Shown here piece after piece: positions 1 to 8,179 of a stretch of 64,000 nt of DNA. The stretch's first letter is position 1. Each line of letters opens with the position of its first letter. The notes under the pieces were generated by a model. That model had not been told where the DNA came from. It saw nothing but the letters and a program-made list of their open reading frames with translations, and searched no databases. The position numbers and the translations under genes are program-made. This DNA comes from DAITBA01 sp036824005 (GTDB taxonomy: Bacteria > Pseudomonadota > Gammaproteobacteria > Burkholderiales > Rhodocyclaceae), in assembly GCA_036824005.1 (NCBI GenBank), contig DAITBA010000006.1:1-64000 (forward strand). Reading direction: 5' to 3'.

Positions 1-60
1 CACCGTCATCACAGCAAACTGGCGCACCACCTTGTAGTTGTAGGTACCTTGCGCACCCAT
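1..60 (-). CDS. ccoN: cbb3-type cytochrome c oxidase subunit I, 5' end only
   Basis: Only the first 20 codons lie in the window. They read MGAQGTYNYKVVRQFAVMTV, and the YxYKVVRQFAxMTV pattern is typical of the start of CcoN, the haem-copper catalytic subunit of cbb3 oxidases, just before its first membrane helix. The ATG is at 58-60 and a GAGG ribosome-binding site lies about 9 nt upstream. CcoN would reduce oxygen at high affinity in the inner membrane. The call rests on this short motif, so it is probable rather than certain. The gene continues past the left edge. Confidence 0.75.
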   Translation of the reverse strand, partial: MGAQGTYNYKVVRQFAVMTV

Positions 61-204
61 AGGGACGTACCTCATAGGAAATCAAACTTACGAACTCCGT
101 GCGCGGGTCAGCCCGCGTACGACGCACGTCACAACCGGCCCCTCGAATACGGGGCGCATTTGCGCGCGCCCCGTGTTCGGCCCCTCAAAAAAGGCTTGTT
201 CGAA

Positions 205-864
205 TCAGAAGCGGTAGCCGACGCCAACGCTCAGCAGCCAGGGATCGATATCGAGATCGGTGACCTTCGTGCCGGCCAGGGCACCGCCCGTGATGCGAAC
301 GTTGTCCGCTTTGATTTTGACGTACTTGGCGTCGAGATTGACAAACCAGTTCGGCGCAACCTTGAAATCCACGCCGACTTGTCCGGCAAGACCGAAGCTG
401 TTGCGGTCCACGTCGATCGGGGCGTCTACGCCGCCAAGAGCCGGCGCAGCGTTGATGCTCACGCCCATGAAGCGTGTGTAATTGACGCCGACGCCGACGT
501 ACGGGCGAATCGTGCCATCCGGAATAAAGTGATACTGCAACGTCAGGGTCGGCGGCAGATGCTTGATGGAGCCGATGGCGACGCCGGCGAATTTGAGGTC
601 GTGCTTCTGCGGATAGGTAAGGATCAGTTCCGCAGCGATGTTCGGCGTGAAGAAATAGGTGAAGTCGATTTCAGGAAACCACTTGTCCTCGGCCTCCAGT
701 TTGCCCAGCGCTGGAACGACGGCGGTGGCAGAGTTGCTGTTGTCCACCAGCATGTCGAGAGCACGTACACGCACCATCAGGTTGCCCTCGGCTGCCTGGG
801 TAGCGGCCGATGCAATCGCTGCGAGCGAACCTGCCAGAATCGTCAATGCCAGTTTGGACCTCAT
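205..864 (-). CDS. ompW: OmpW family outer-membrane beta-barrel protein
   Basis: This 219-residue protein has a signal peptide (residues 1-25, cleavage after ATQA). An eight-strand OmpW-type barrel follows, with GNLMVRVRA near the mature N-terminus, YFFTPNIAAEL, LQYHF, RPYVGVGVNYT and a C-terminal GVGYRF ending in the aromatic residue needed for BAM assembly. The length matches the family. OmpW forms a narrow hydrophobic channel in the outer membrane. In enterobacteria ompW responds to oxygen through FNR, and an FNR-like box lies upstream here (1225-1238). It stands alone between ccoN and an Rrf2 regulator. Confidence 0.93.
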   Translation of the reverse strand: MRSKLALTILAGSLAAIASAATQAAEGNLMVRVRALDMLVDNSNSATAVVPALGKLEAEDKWFPEIDFTYFFTPNIAAELILTYPQKHDLKFAGVAIGSIKHLPPTLTLQYHFIPDGTIRPYVGVGVNYTRFMGVSINAAPALGGVDAPIDVDRNSFGLAGQVGVDFKVAPNWFVNLDAKYVKIKADNVRITGGALAGTKVTDLDIDPWLLSVGVGYRF

Positions 865-1125
865 GATGTGCTCCTTTCCTAGTACAAGTGGGAAGTATGA
901 AAGACGCGTAGATAAACGGTGTCAGCCAGCCCCGTAGAGGCGCGGAGCATGACCAACAGAAAATTCAATTGAGGGACATTCTCATTCTTCTTCATTCGAC
1001 TTGCCTCGGCCGCTGGCGCGAGAGAACACGCGCGCGCACAATTCCCCCTCCCCCGTGGAAATTCACATTTCCCCGACGCGTGTCCCATAGAGAGCAAAGG
1101 CGACGCCCCCTAAAAACACGATAAT

Positions 1126-1155
1126 AAGATATTAATGTCTTAAAGGATACTTAAG
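1126..1155. promoter_or_regulatory. Overlapping AT-rich dyads between rrf2 and ompW
   Basis: Two dyads overlap in an otherwise GC-rich region. AAGATATTAATGTCTT at 1126-1141 is a palindrome with one mismatched pair. CTTAA-N7-TTAAG follows at 1139-1155. The AAGAT...TCTT ends resemble half-sites bound by Rrf2-family regulators such as NsrR, and such a gene lies next door. The position, about 260-290 nt upstream of the ompW start, is far for direct repression. An operator role is inference. Confidence 0.35.
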
Positions 1156-1197
1156 CACCCGAAGCGAAGTCAAGTACCCGCCCGATCCTGCGCGCAC

Positions 1198-1238
1198 AGG
1201 ATAGCGGATAATGTTTCGCTAATATTGATATGGGTCAA
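1198..1238 (-). promoter_or_regulatory. FNR/ANR-type box with downstream -10, pointing toward ompW
   Basis: TTGAT-ATGG-GTCAA at 1225-1238 matches the FNR/ANR consensus TTGAT-N4-ATCAA in nine of ten fixed bases. On the minus strand a TATCCT -10 hexamer (1203-1198) would put transcription near 1191, so the box is centred about 40-41 nt upstream. That is the usual geometry of a class II FNR-activated promoter. The transcript would run to ompW with a leader of about 325 nt, or make a small RNA. No -10 fits in the other direction. Confidence 0.5.
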
Positions 1239-1382
1239 CTATTGAAGAAGTAACGAATTGGGCAACAGCAGGATCGCCTGCCCATGCCACGGCGCGACGA
1301 AGTACAGACGTGACGGCGGATTCGCGCGCACGGCATTCCCGTGCGTGGCGTAGCAGCCCGTTGGCAACTGCGGCGATGCTGC

Positions 1383-1883
1383 CTAGATCTGCAGCGGCTT
1401 CGGCTTGCGCCGCAGGGGGACATCGCCACCTTGGGCGATCAGTTCGCCGGGCAAATCGGCAATCCGGTATTTGCCGGAACGCACGGCGGCCGCGAGCTTC
1501 TCGAGGTTTTGCTCGCGCAATATCCTGACGATCTTCTCCTTGACCGGTTTCCACTGCGTGTGCATGGGACAGGGCGTCATGTCCTCGCATACCTTCAGCC
1601 CCAAGACGCAGGTCTCGGTCAATTCCGGTCCCTCGATCAAGGCAACGACGCGCATCAGATCCGTCTTTGCCGGGTCCTCGCGCAAACAGAACCCGCCCTG
1701 GCGTCCACGATAGGAATAGAGCAGATTGCCGTGACACAGGGATTGCATGATCTTCGCCAGATACGCGGGCGGTACACCCAAATAGTCTGCGATGCGCCGG
1801 TTAAGTACCGGCTCCCCGGCAGGCTGGGTAGCGATGTAGATCAGGGCCTGGATAGCGTACTGACTGGTTCTGCTAAGAATCAT
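1383..1883 (-). CDS. Rrf2 family transcriptional regulator with Fe-S ligand cysteines
   Basis: This 166-residue protein opens with the Rrf2 winged-helix signature (SRTSQYAIQALIYIA, then VPPAYLAKIMQSL and the wing SYRGRQGGFCL). C92, C99 and C105, with H108, sit where IscR and NsrR bind their iron-sulfur cluster (C-X6-C-X5-C here). A cluster-based sensor of NO, iron or redox state is therefore likely. The C-terminal 40 residues are basic and not diagnostic. The gene is monocistronic, reads toward ompW, and has an AT-rich dyad over its own start region (1899-1916) that suits autoregulation. IscR is less likely because no isc genes are near. Confidence 0.88.
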   Translation of the reverse strand: MILSRTSQYAIQALIYIATQPAGEPVLNRRIADYLGVPPAYLAKIMQSLCHGNLLYSYRGRQGGFCLREDPAKTDLMRVVALIEGPELTETCVLGLKVCEDMTPCPMHTQWKPVKEKIVRILREQNLEKLAAAVRSGKYRIADLPGELIAQGGDVPLRRKPKPLQI

Positions 1884-1898
1884 GCTGCCAACCGGAAA

Positions 1899-1916
1899 TT
1901 ATCAATTGTTTGATTA
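1899..1916. promoter_or_regulatory. Probable autoregulatory operator of the Rrf2 gene
   Basis: The dyad TTATCAA-N4-TTGATTA has six of seven paired bases and lies 16-33 nt upstream of the Rrf2 ATG. A GATAAT -10-like hexamer overlaps it on the minus strand. Rrf2 proteins commonly repress their own promoters through such dyads. A binding role has not been shown. Confidence 0.4.
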
Positions 1917-2266
1917 TGAAGCATTTTTGCAGACCAGCCCGCATCATAGCAAAACGCGCGTCGCCCCGACATCCCCCGCCGCGCGCGCGTGAGCCGGGCA
2001 TGGCTCAGCCGGGTGCGAATGTCTCTGCCGAACCGGTGGCACCGCAATGGTTCCGATGCCAACAGAGCTCACCTTGACGGTGCGTTCGATCGCGACGACG
2101 CACCAATTCCGGGCGAATAGGTTCGATATGCGATGCGCACGAACACGCATCTGGCGCTCACCAATTTGCGAGCAGCCGTCACGCCACAGCCCTATTCGCT
2201 GCATGCACTGATTTGGCTCCCGGCGTGGCCGCTCCCGCACATCGAATCGGCGCAGCGGCCGACACG

Positions 2267-2282
2267 TGGCACGGATTTCGCT
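2267..2282 (+). promoter_or_regulatory. Sigma-54 (-24/-12) promoter of the urt-ure operon
   Basis: The sequence TGGCACGGATTTCGCT fits the sigma-54 consensus TGGCACG-N4-TTGCW with one mismatch (C for the second T of the -12 element). The invariant GG and GC have the required spacing. Transcription would start near 2294, about 56 nt before the urtA ATG. A possible weak NtrC half-site pair, GCAC-N5-TGG, lies upstream at 2205-2216. This fits control of urea use by nitrogen limitation. The rest of the 466-base gap 1884-2349 shows no gene. Confidence 0.7.
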
Positions 2283-2349
2283 GATCGCGTCCCAGGCGCC
2301 GAATCGGCGGTTGCCAAGTCTCTGTTATCTCAACGAGGGAGATCTCACA

Positions 2350-3603
2350 ATGAAGCGTCGCGCTTTCATCAAGGCTGTAGCCGTTACGACGTCGCTCGTC
2401 ACGGCAGGCTTTGTCACCCCGTATGCCCATGGAGCAGACACCATCAAGGTTGGCATCCTGCACTCGCTCTCCGGAACGATGGCCATCTCCGAGACGGCTC
2501 TCAAGGAGACGGCGTTGATGGCCATCGACGAAATAAACGCCAAAGGCGGCGTCATGGGCAAGAAGCTCGAGCCGGTGGTCGTCGATCCGGCCTCGAACTG
2601 GCCGCTTTTCGCCGAGAAAGCGCGCCAACTCATCACTCAGGACAAAGTCGCGGTCGTCTTCGGCTGTTGGACCTCGGTCTCGCGCAAGTCGGTCAACCCG
2701 GTGTTCAAGGAATTGAACGGCCTGCTCTTCTATCCCGTGCAGTACGAGGGCGAAGAACTCGAGAAGAACGTCTTCTACACCGGCGCCGCGCCCAACCAGC
2801 AGGCGATCCCAGCCGTCGAATACCTGATGAGCAAGGACGGCGGCGGGGCCAAGCGCTTCTTCCTGCTCGGCACCGACTACGTTTATCCGCGCACCACGAA
2901 TAAGATCCTGCGCGCCTTCCTGAAATCGAAGGGCGTGGCCGAGAAGGACATCGAGGAGGTCTACACGCCTTTCGGCCACAGCGACTATCAGACGATCGTG
3001 GCAAACATCAAGAAGTTCGCCGGCGGCGGCAAGACCGCTGTCATTTCCACGATAAACGGCGATTCCAATGTTCCGTTTTACAAGGAGCTTGGTAACCAGG
3101 GCCTGAAAGCCACAGACGTGCCGGTGGTTGCCTTTTCCGTCGGCGAGGAGGAATTGCGCGGCGTCGACACCAAGCCGCTCGTGGGCCACCTGGCAGCGTG
3201 GAACTATTTCATGTCGCTGAAGAATCCGGAGAACGACGCCTTCACCAAGAAGTACCGCGACTGGGCGAAGAAGCAGAAGCTGCCCAACGCCGAGAAGGTC
3301 GTTACCAACGATCCGATGGAAGCGACCTACGTCGGCATCTACATGTGGAAACAGGCGGTGGAGAAAGCCAAAACGACGGATGTGGACAAGGTCATCGCCG
3401 CGGTTTCCGGCCAGACCTTCAAGTCCCCGTCCGGCTTCACGCTCACCATGGACAAAACCAACCACCACCTGCACAAACCGGTGTACATCGGCGAGATCAA
3501 GGCCGACGGACAGTTCAGTGTCGTGTGGAAGACCAAGGAGCCGATCCGCGCTCAGCCGTGGAGCCCGTTCATTCCCGGCAACGAAGGCAAGCAGAACCTC
3601 TGA
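2350..3603 (+). CDS. urtA: Urea ABC transporter substrate-binding protein
   Basis: The ATG at 2350 is chosen because GAGGGAG precedes it and the product then starts with a signal peptide. KRRAFIK resembles a twin-arginine motif and is followed by a hydrophobic stretch to about residue 28. The mature protein is a type I periplasmic-binding protein of the leucine/amide family, opening with IKVGILHSLSGTMAISE and carrying VFGCWTSVSRKSVNP and NGLLFYPVQYEGEE, both characteristic of UrtA. It has 417 residues, the usual size. It binds urea or short amides in the periplasm for UrtBCDE. It is the first gene of the operon. Confidence 0.95.
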   Translation: MKRRAFIKAVAVTTSLVTAGFVTPYAHGADTIKVGILHSLSGTMAISETALKETALMAIDEINAKGGVMGKKLEPVVVDPASNWPLFAEKARQLITQDKVAVVFGCWTSVSRKSVNPVFKELNGLLFYPVQYEGEELEKNVFYTGAAPNQQAIPAVEYLMSKDGGGAKRFFLLGTDYVYPRTTNKILRAFLKSKGVAEKDIEEVYTPFGHSDYQTIVANIKKFAGGGKTAVISTINGDSNVPFYKELGNQGLKATDVPVVAFSVGEEELRGVDTKPLVGHLAAWNYFMSLKNPENDAFTKKYRDWAKKQKLPNAEKVVTNDPMEATYVGIYMWKQAVEKAKTTDVDKVIAAVSGQTFKSPSGFTLTMDKTNHHLHKPVYIGEIKADGQFSVVWKTKEPIRAQPWSPFIPGNEGKQNL

Positions 3604-3727
3604 GCGGCATCCTGTCCCCGGGGCCCGTCCCCGGGGCGCGTTTCAGACGGCGGCGCGCCGTCCCGTCTGGAAAGCGACACTGTCGCCTGACACAATTCCA
3701 ACATCCATCCCCACGGCGGCCACCACC

Positions 3728-5332
3728 ATGCCAACGACATTGCGCGCGTTCATCTTGTCACTCGCGATCGGAGCTTCACCTGCGTTCGCGGGGCTCGACC
3801 CGCAGCTGGTCAGCCAACTCGCGCACGAGGACTCCGACGAGAAGATCGCGGCGATCGACCGACTCGCCGAGGCGGCCGACGCTCCTGCCGCGCTCAACGT
3901 ACTGAGCGCGCTGAACGGCGATGCACTGCTCAGTGCGAAGGAGCACGTATTCTTCCTGCAAGACGGCAAAGCCATCGACGCGGCAACGGGCGCAGAGATC
4001 ACGCCGGCACCCGAGGCGAGCGAGTCGATCAGCATAAACAACCGCGTGCGGCGCGCACTGGGCGCCGCGCTCGCCAGCTTGAAACTGTTTGCGCCCGAGC
4101 GCGCCACGCGCCTAGCCGCCGCCAACGAACTACAGGCAAGCGCCGACGCCGATACCCTGCCGCTGCTGGCCAAGGCGCTGGAGAAAGAACAGGACGAGGA
4201 GATTCGCCAGCTTCTGCTGCTGGCACAGGCGCAAGCCAACCTCGCCAGCGGCGACCCCGGGTCACGGCTAGCCGCGGTGAAGACGCTCGCACAGAGCGGC
4301 AATCCGAACACCAGAACGCAGCTTGCCGCCCTGCTCGAAAAGAAGGACGGCAAGCACGTCGAGGGTGACGTCAGTGTGCGTCGCGCGGCCGCAGCATCGC
4401 TCAAGGCAGTGGAGTCGCGGCTCGCCAGAGCCGAAAACATCGGTCGCGTATTCTCAGGTATCAGCCTCGGCAGCATCCTCCTGCTGGCCGCGCTCGGATT
4501 GGCCATCACCTACGGCGTGATGGGCGTCATCAACATGGCTCACGGCGAGCTGCTCATGATAGGCGCCTACGCAACCTTTGCCGTGCAGGCAGCGTTCCGG
4601 TCCTATTTCCCGACGGCGCTCGACTGGTATGTCGTTGCGGCCATTCCTGTGGCGTTTGCCAGCGCTGCCCTGGTCGGTATGGCAATGGAGCGCACGGTCA
4701 TCCGGTTTTTGTATGGACGTCCCCTGGAAACCCTCCTCGCCACGTGGGGTCTGTCGCTGATGCTGATCCAGGCCGCGCGCATGGTGTTCGGCGCGCAGAA
4801 CGTCGAGGTGGCGAACCCAAGCTGGATGTCGGGCGGCGTAGCGCTGATGAGCAACGTCGTACTGCCCTGGAATCGCATCGTCATCATCGGCTTTGCCGTC
4901 TCTGTGCTCCTGTTGGTTTGGGCGCTGCTGAACATGACGCGCCTGGGCCTGTTCGTGCGTGCCGTGACTCAGAATCGCGGCATGGCCGGCTGCGTCGGCG
5001 TTCCCACCGGCCGGGTGGACACGCTGGCATTCGGTCTCGGCGCCGGCATTGCGGGGCTGGGCGGCTGTGCGCTTTCCCAGATCGCCAATGTCGGCCCCGA
5101 CATGGGTCAAGGCTACATCGTCGATTCGTTCATGGTCGTCGTGCTCGGCGGCGTCGGTCAGCTCGCGGGCGCGGTGTGGGCGGCACTCGGCCTGGGCGTG
5201 GCAGGCAAGTTCCTGGAAGGATGGGCCGGCGCCGTCATCGCCAAGATCGTCGTCCTGGTGTTCATCATCATCTTCATCCAGAAACGGCCCCAGGGGTTGT
5301 TCGCCATCAAGGGTCGGTTTGTCGAACCATGA
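3728..5332 (+). CDS. urtB: Urea ABC transporter permease UrtB
   Basis: The reading frame is open further upstream, but the ATG at 3728 gives a signal-like start (residues 1-21, ending AFA) and a normal 534-residue product. Residues 22 to about 230 form a soluble helical, HEAT-like region probably outside the membrane. From about 237 the LIV/LivH-type permease begins (SLGSILLLAALGLAITYGVMGVINMAHGELLMIGAY), with further helices to the KRPQGLF C-terminus. It pairs with UrtC to form the inner-membrane channel. The 124-nt gap after urtA is gene-free. Confidence 0.95.
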   Translation: MPTTLRAFILSLAIGASPAFAGLDPQLVSQLAHEDSDEKIAAIDRLAEAADAPAALNVLSALNGDALLSAKEHVFFLQDGKAIDAATGAEITPAPEASESISINNRVRRALGAALASLKLFAPERATRLAAANELQASADADTLPLLAKALEKEQDEEIRQLLLLAQAQANLASGDPGSRLAAVKTLAQSGNPNTRTQLAALLEKKDGKHVEGDVSVRRAAAASLKAVESRLARAENIGRVFSGISLGSILLLAALGLAITYGVMGVINMAHGELLMIGAYATFAVQAAFRSYFPTALDWYVVAAIPVAFASAALVGMAMERTVIRFLYGRPLETLLATWGLSLMLIQAARMVFGAQNVEVANPSWMSGGVALMSNVVLPWNRIVIIGFAVSVLLLVWALLNMTRLGLFVRAVTQNRGMAGCVGVPTGRVDTLAFGLGAGIAGLGGCALSQIANVGPDMGQGYIVDSFMVVVLGGVGQLAGAVWAALGLGVAGKFLEGWAGAVIAKIVVLVFIIIFIQKRPQGLFAIKGRFVEP

Positions 5333-5345
5333 AGACGATCATTTA

Positions 5346-5417
5346 CCACAGAGGACGCCGAGGACACAGAGGAACGACGTGTTGTGCATCGCCGTTCCCC
5401 TCTGCGTCCTGCGGTGG
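5346..5417. repeat. Inverted-repeat element between urtB and urtC
   Basis: The left arm 5346-5376 (CCACAGAGGACGCCGAGG...) and right arm 5393-5417 (...TCTGCGTCCTGCGGTGG) are imperfect reverse complements around a 16-nt loop. The left arm also carries an internal direct repeat of GAGGAC. From general knowledge, CCACAGAGGACRCAGAGG-type palindromes are scattered between genes of many proteobacteria, so this is probably one copy of a dispersed repeat. It fills nearly the whole 97-nt urtB-urtC gap and could fold in the mRNA. Confidence 0.7.
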
Positions 5418-5429
5418 AGAATTGCTGAC

Positions 5430-6590
5430 ATGCGCATCCCGCTTACCGTCCGCTTGCTGACGTTGTACGGGCCGCGCGGCTGGATCACGCTGGGCGGCTT
5501 CGCGCTGCTGACCATGGTGGTCCTGCCGCTGCTGCACCTGCTGTTGCCGGCCGCCCACCCGCTGCATGTTTCCTCCTTCGTCATCACCCTGGCAGGAAAG
5601 ATCATGTGCTATGCGATCGTCGCCGTGGCCATGGACCTCATCTGGGGCTATGGCGGCATCCTGTCGCTGGGTCACGGACTGTTCTTCGCCCTTGGCGGCT
5701 ACGCATTCGGGATGTACCTGATGCGCGCCATCGGCCGCGACGGCGTCTATCAAAGTGACCTGCCCGACTTCATGGTCTTCCTCGACTGGAAGGCCCTGCC
5801 CTGGTACTGGCAGGGCACCGAGCACTTTGCCTACGCCCTGCTGCTCGTCCTGCTGGTACCGGCGCTGCTCGCCTTCGTCTTCGGTTACTTCGCCTTCCGC
5901 TCGCGCATCAAGGGCGTGTACTTTTCAATCATCACCCAGGCGATGACCTTCGCCTTCATGCTATTGTTTTTCCGCAACGAAACCGGCTTCGGCGGCAACA
6001 ATGGCTTCACCGACTTCAAGCGCGTCCTCGGCTATCCGATCACGGCACCGGAGACCCGCGTGGCGCTCTTCGCGCTCACCGCCGGCGTGCTGCTGGGAAC
6101 GCTGATACTGGCCCGCTCCCTGGTTGTCTCCAAGTTCGGGCGCGTCCTGACCGCGATCCGCGATGCTGAGTCACGCGTCATGTTTCTCGGCTACAACCCG
6201 CTTGGCTACAAGTTGTTCGTGTGGACGCTGTCGGCGCTGCTGTGCGCGGTCGCCGGTGCTCTGTATGTTCCGCAGGTGGGCATCATCAACCCGTCCGAGA
6301 TGTCGCCCGCCAATTCCATCGAGATCGCCATCTGGGTCGCCGTGGGCGGGCGGGGAACGCTGATCGGCGCCGTTGTCGGCGCCGCGGTCGTGAATTTGGC
6401 CAAGAGCTTCTTCACCGTCGCGTTTCCGGAGTACTGGCTGTTCTTTCTCGGCGCCTTGTTTATTGTCGTTACCCTGTTTCTTCCGGAAGGGCTGGTCGGA
6501 CTGTGGCAGCGACTGCGCACGCGAGTGTCGGCAGCAGGCCGTCAGGTCGACGAGGCTCCTCCGAAGGCAGTTCCGGATACGGCACCATGA
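5430..6590 (+). CDS. urtC: Urea ABC transporter permease UrtC
   Basis: The ATG at 5430 starts a 386-residue LivM-type permease. Helices begin around residues 21-42. YGGILSLGHGLFFALGGYAFGMY, RIKGVYFSIITQAMTFAF and NETGFGGNNG are typical of UrtC. The long upstream extension of the open frame runs through urtB and the repeat, so it was not used. The product partners UrtB in the membrane. Its stop overlaps the urtD start (ATGA at 6587-6590), which suggests translational coupling. Confidence 0.95.
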   Translation: MRIPLTVRLLTLYGPRGWITLGGFALLTMVVLPLLHLLLPAAHPLHVSSFVITLAGKIMCYAIVAVAMDLIWGYGGILSLGHGLFFALGGYAFGMYLMRAIGRDGVYQSDLPDFMVFLDWKALPWYWQGTEHFAYALLLVLLVPALLAFVFGYFAFRSRIKGVYFSIITQAMTFAFMLLFFRNETGFGGNNGFTDFKRVLGYPITAPETRVALFALTAGVLLGTLILARSLVVSKFGRVLTAIRDAESRVMFLGYNPLGYKLFVWTLSALLCAVAGALYVPQVGIINPSEMSPANSIEIAIWVAVGGRGTLIGAVVGAAVVNLAKSFFTVAFPEYWLFFLGALFIVVTLFLPEGLVGLWQRLRTRVSAAGRQVDEAPPKAVPDTAP

Positions 6591-7468
6591 TCCGCGACTT
6601 CCTCATCAAGCCATTGCACGTTGCGCCACCCGGGCTGGTCATGCCGCGGCGCGATCCCGAGCTCGAGCAGGAGCAGGTGATCCGCGCCGGATTGGCCCAT
6701 GTGATTAAACGCGGCCAGCTCGATCTCACCCATGGCGTCATCCTCTATTTGGATGACATCACCGTCAGCTTCGATGGCTTCAAGGCGCTCAACAAGCTCT
6801 CGCTCACCGTTGACGCCGGCGAACTGCGCTGCATCATCGGGCCGAACGGCGCCGGCAAGACGACCATGATGGACGTCATCACGGGCAAAACGCGCCCGGA
6901 CTCCGGCACCGCCCACTTCGGCCAGACTATGGACCTCACCCGCATGACCGAGCCGCAGATCGCCCATGCCGGGATCGGACGCAAGTTCCAGAAGCCGACC
7001 ATCTTCGAGAACCACACGGTGTTCGAGAATCTTGAGCTGGCGATGAAGGCCGACAAACGCGTGCGCAGCAGCCTCCTCGCTTCCGTGTCCGACGAGATCC
7101 GGGACCGCATCGCCGAGACCCTGTGCCTCATCTGCCTTGACGCCCATGCCGATCGCCAGGCGGGCCTGCTCTCGCACGGCCAGAAGCAATGGCTGGAGAT
7201 CGGCATGCTGCTCATGCAGGAGCCGAAGCTGTTGCTGCTCGACGAGCCGGTCGCCGGCATGACGGACGAGGAGACGGAGCGCACCGGAGAGTTGTTCAAA
7301 TCCCTGTCCGGCAAACACTCCCTCGTGGTGGTGGAGCACGACATGGCGTTCATCAAGCAGCTCGGTGGCAAGGTCACGGTGCTACACGAGGGCACCGTGC
7401 TGGCCGAGGGCAACCTGGATGCCATTCAGAATGACGCACGGGTGATCGAGGTGTATCTCGGGCGATAG
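6587..7468 (+). CDS. urtD: Urea ABC transporter ATP-binding protein UrtD
   Basis: This 293-residue ATPase has Walker A GPNGAGKTT (about residue 85), a signature region LSHGQKQWLEIGMLL in place of LSGGQ, Walker B LLLLDEPVAGM and the switch histidine in VVEHDM. The LSHGQKQWLEI variant is characteristic of UrtD. About 45 N-terminal residues precede the ATPase core. It forms the cytoplasmic motor with UrtE. It overlaps urtC by 4 nt, and urtE follows after 10 nt. Confidence 0.95.
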   Translation: MIRDFLIKPLHVAPPGLVMPRRDPELEQEQVIRAGLAHVIKRGQLDLTHGVILYLDDITVSFDGFKALNKLSLTVDAGELRCIIGPNGAGKTTMMDVITGKTRPDSGTAHFGQTMDLTRMTEPQIAHAGIGRKFQKPTIFENHTVFENLELAMKADKRVRSSLLASVSDEIRDRIAETLCLICLDAHADRQAGLLSHGQKQWLEIGMLLMQEPKLLLLDEPVAGMTDEETERTGELFKSLSGKHSLVVVEHDMAFIKQLGGKVTVLHEGTVLAEGNLDAIQNDARVIEVYLGR

Positions 7469-7478
7469 GGCAACAAAG

Positions 7479-8171
7479 ATGCTCAGCGTCGAAAACCTGA
7501 ACCAGTACTACGGCGGCAGCCATATCCTGCGCAATGTCGGTTTCGAGGCGCCCCCAGGCGCCGTCACCGCGCTGCTCGGGCGCAATGGCGTCGGCAAGAC
7601 GACACTGCTCAAGTGCCTGATGGGGCTCGTCCCGGCGGCCTCGGGCAGCATCCGTTTCGACGGCCGGGACATCACGCGCCAGCCTTCCCACGCCCGCGCC
7701 GCGCAGGGAATCGGCTACGTGCCGCAGGGGCGAGAGATATTTCCCCGGCTGACGGTTGAAGAGAACCTGCGCATGGGGCTCGCCACGAAGGCCAACGGCG
7801 CTGCGATCCCGCCGCGCATATTCGACATGTTCCCGGTGCTCAAGACGATGCTGCGCCGGCGTGGCGGCGATCTCTCCGGCGGACAGCAGCAGCAACTCGC
7901 CATCGGTCGCGCCCTGGCAATGGGACCGAAACTGCTCATCCTCGACGAGCCGACGGAGGGGATACAGCCGTCTATCATCAAGGACATCGAGCGGGCCATC
8001 CGCGCGCTCGCGGCGACGGGCGAGATGGCGATCCTGCTGGTCGAGCAGTACTACGATTTCGCGCGCTCGCTGGCGGACCACTACTTGGTCATGGAGCGCG
8101 GCGAGATCATCCTGCGCGGCGCCGGCGCCGACATGGAGAAGGACGACGTGCGTCGCAGGCTCGCCGTATAA
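7479..8171 (+). CDS. urtE: Urea ABC transporter ATP-binding protein UrtE
   Basis: This 230-residue LivF-type ATPase starts MLSVENLNQYYGGSHILRNV. It carries Walker A GRNGVGKTT (about 35-43), GYVPQGREIFPRLTVEENL, signature LSGGQQQQLAIGRAL, Walker B LLILDEPTEGIQPSII and the histidine-region equivalent LLVEQYYDFA. It is the second motor subunit of the urea importer. It ends 8 nt before ureD, so importer and urease genes form one run. Confidence 0.95.
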   Translation: MLSVENLNQYYGGSHILRNVGFEAPPGAVTALLGRNGVGKTTLLKCLMGLVPAASGSIRFDGRDITRQPSHARAAQGIGYVPQGREIFPRLTVEENLRMGLATKANGAAIPPRIFDMFPVLKTMLRRRGGDLSGGQQQQLAIGRALAMGPKLLILDEPTEGIQPSIIKDIERAIRALAATGEMAILLVEQYYDFARSLADHYLVMERGEIILRGAGADMEKDDVRRRLAV

Positions 8172-8179
8172 TCGCGCGC

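Noticed and set aside
61..110. An FNR box upstream of ccoN
   Set aside because: On the minus strand TTTGATTTCCTATGA has only one good half-site. The other half differs in several bases.
1219..1737. A 172-codon minus-strand frame overlapping the Rrf2 gene
   Set aside because: It is in another frame of the conserved Rrf2 gene and shows no domain.
8167..8172. Perfect TATAAT just before ureD as an internal urease promoter
   Set aside because: It overlaps the urtE stop codon and would start transcription at the ureD ATG, with no convincing -35. It is probably chance.
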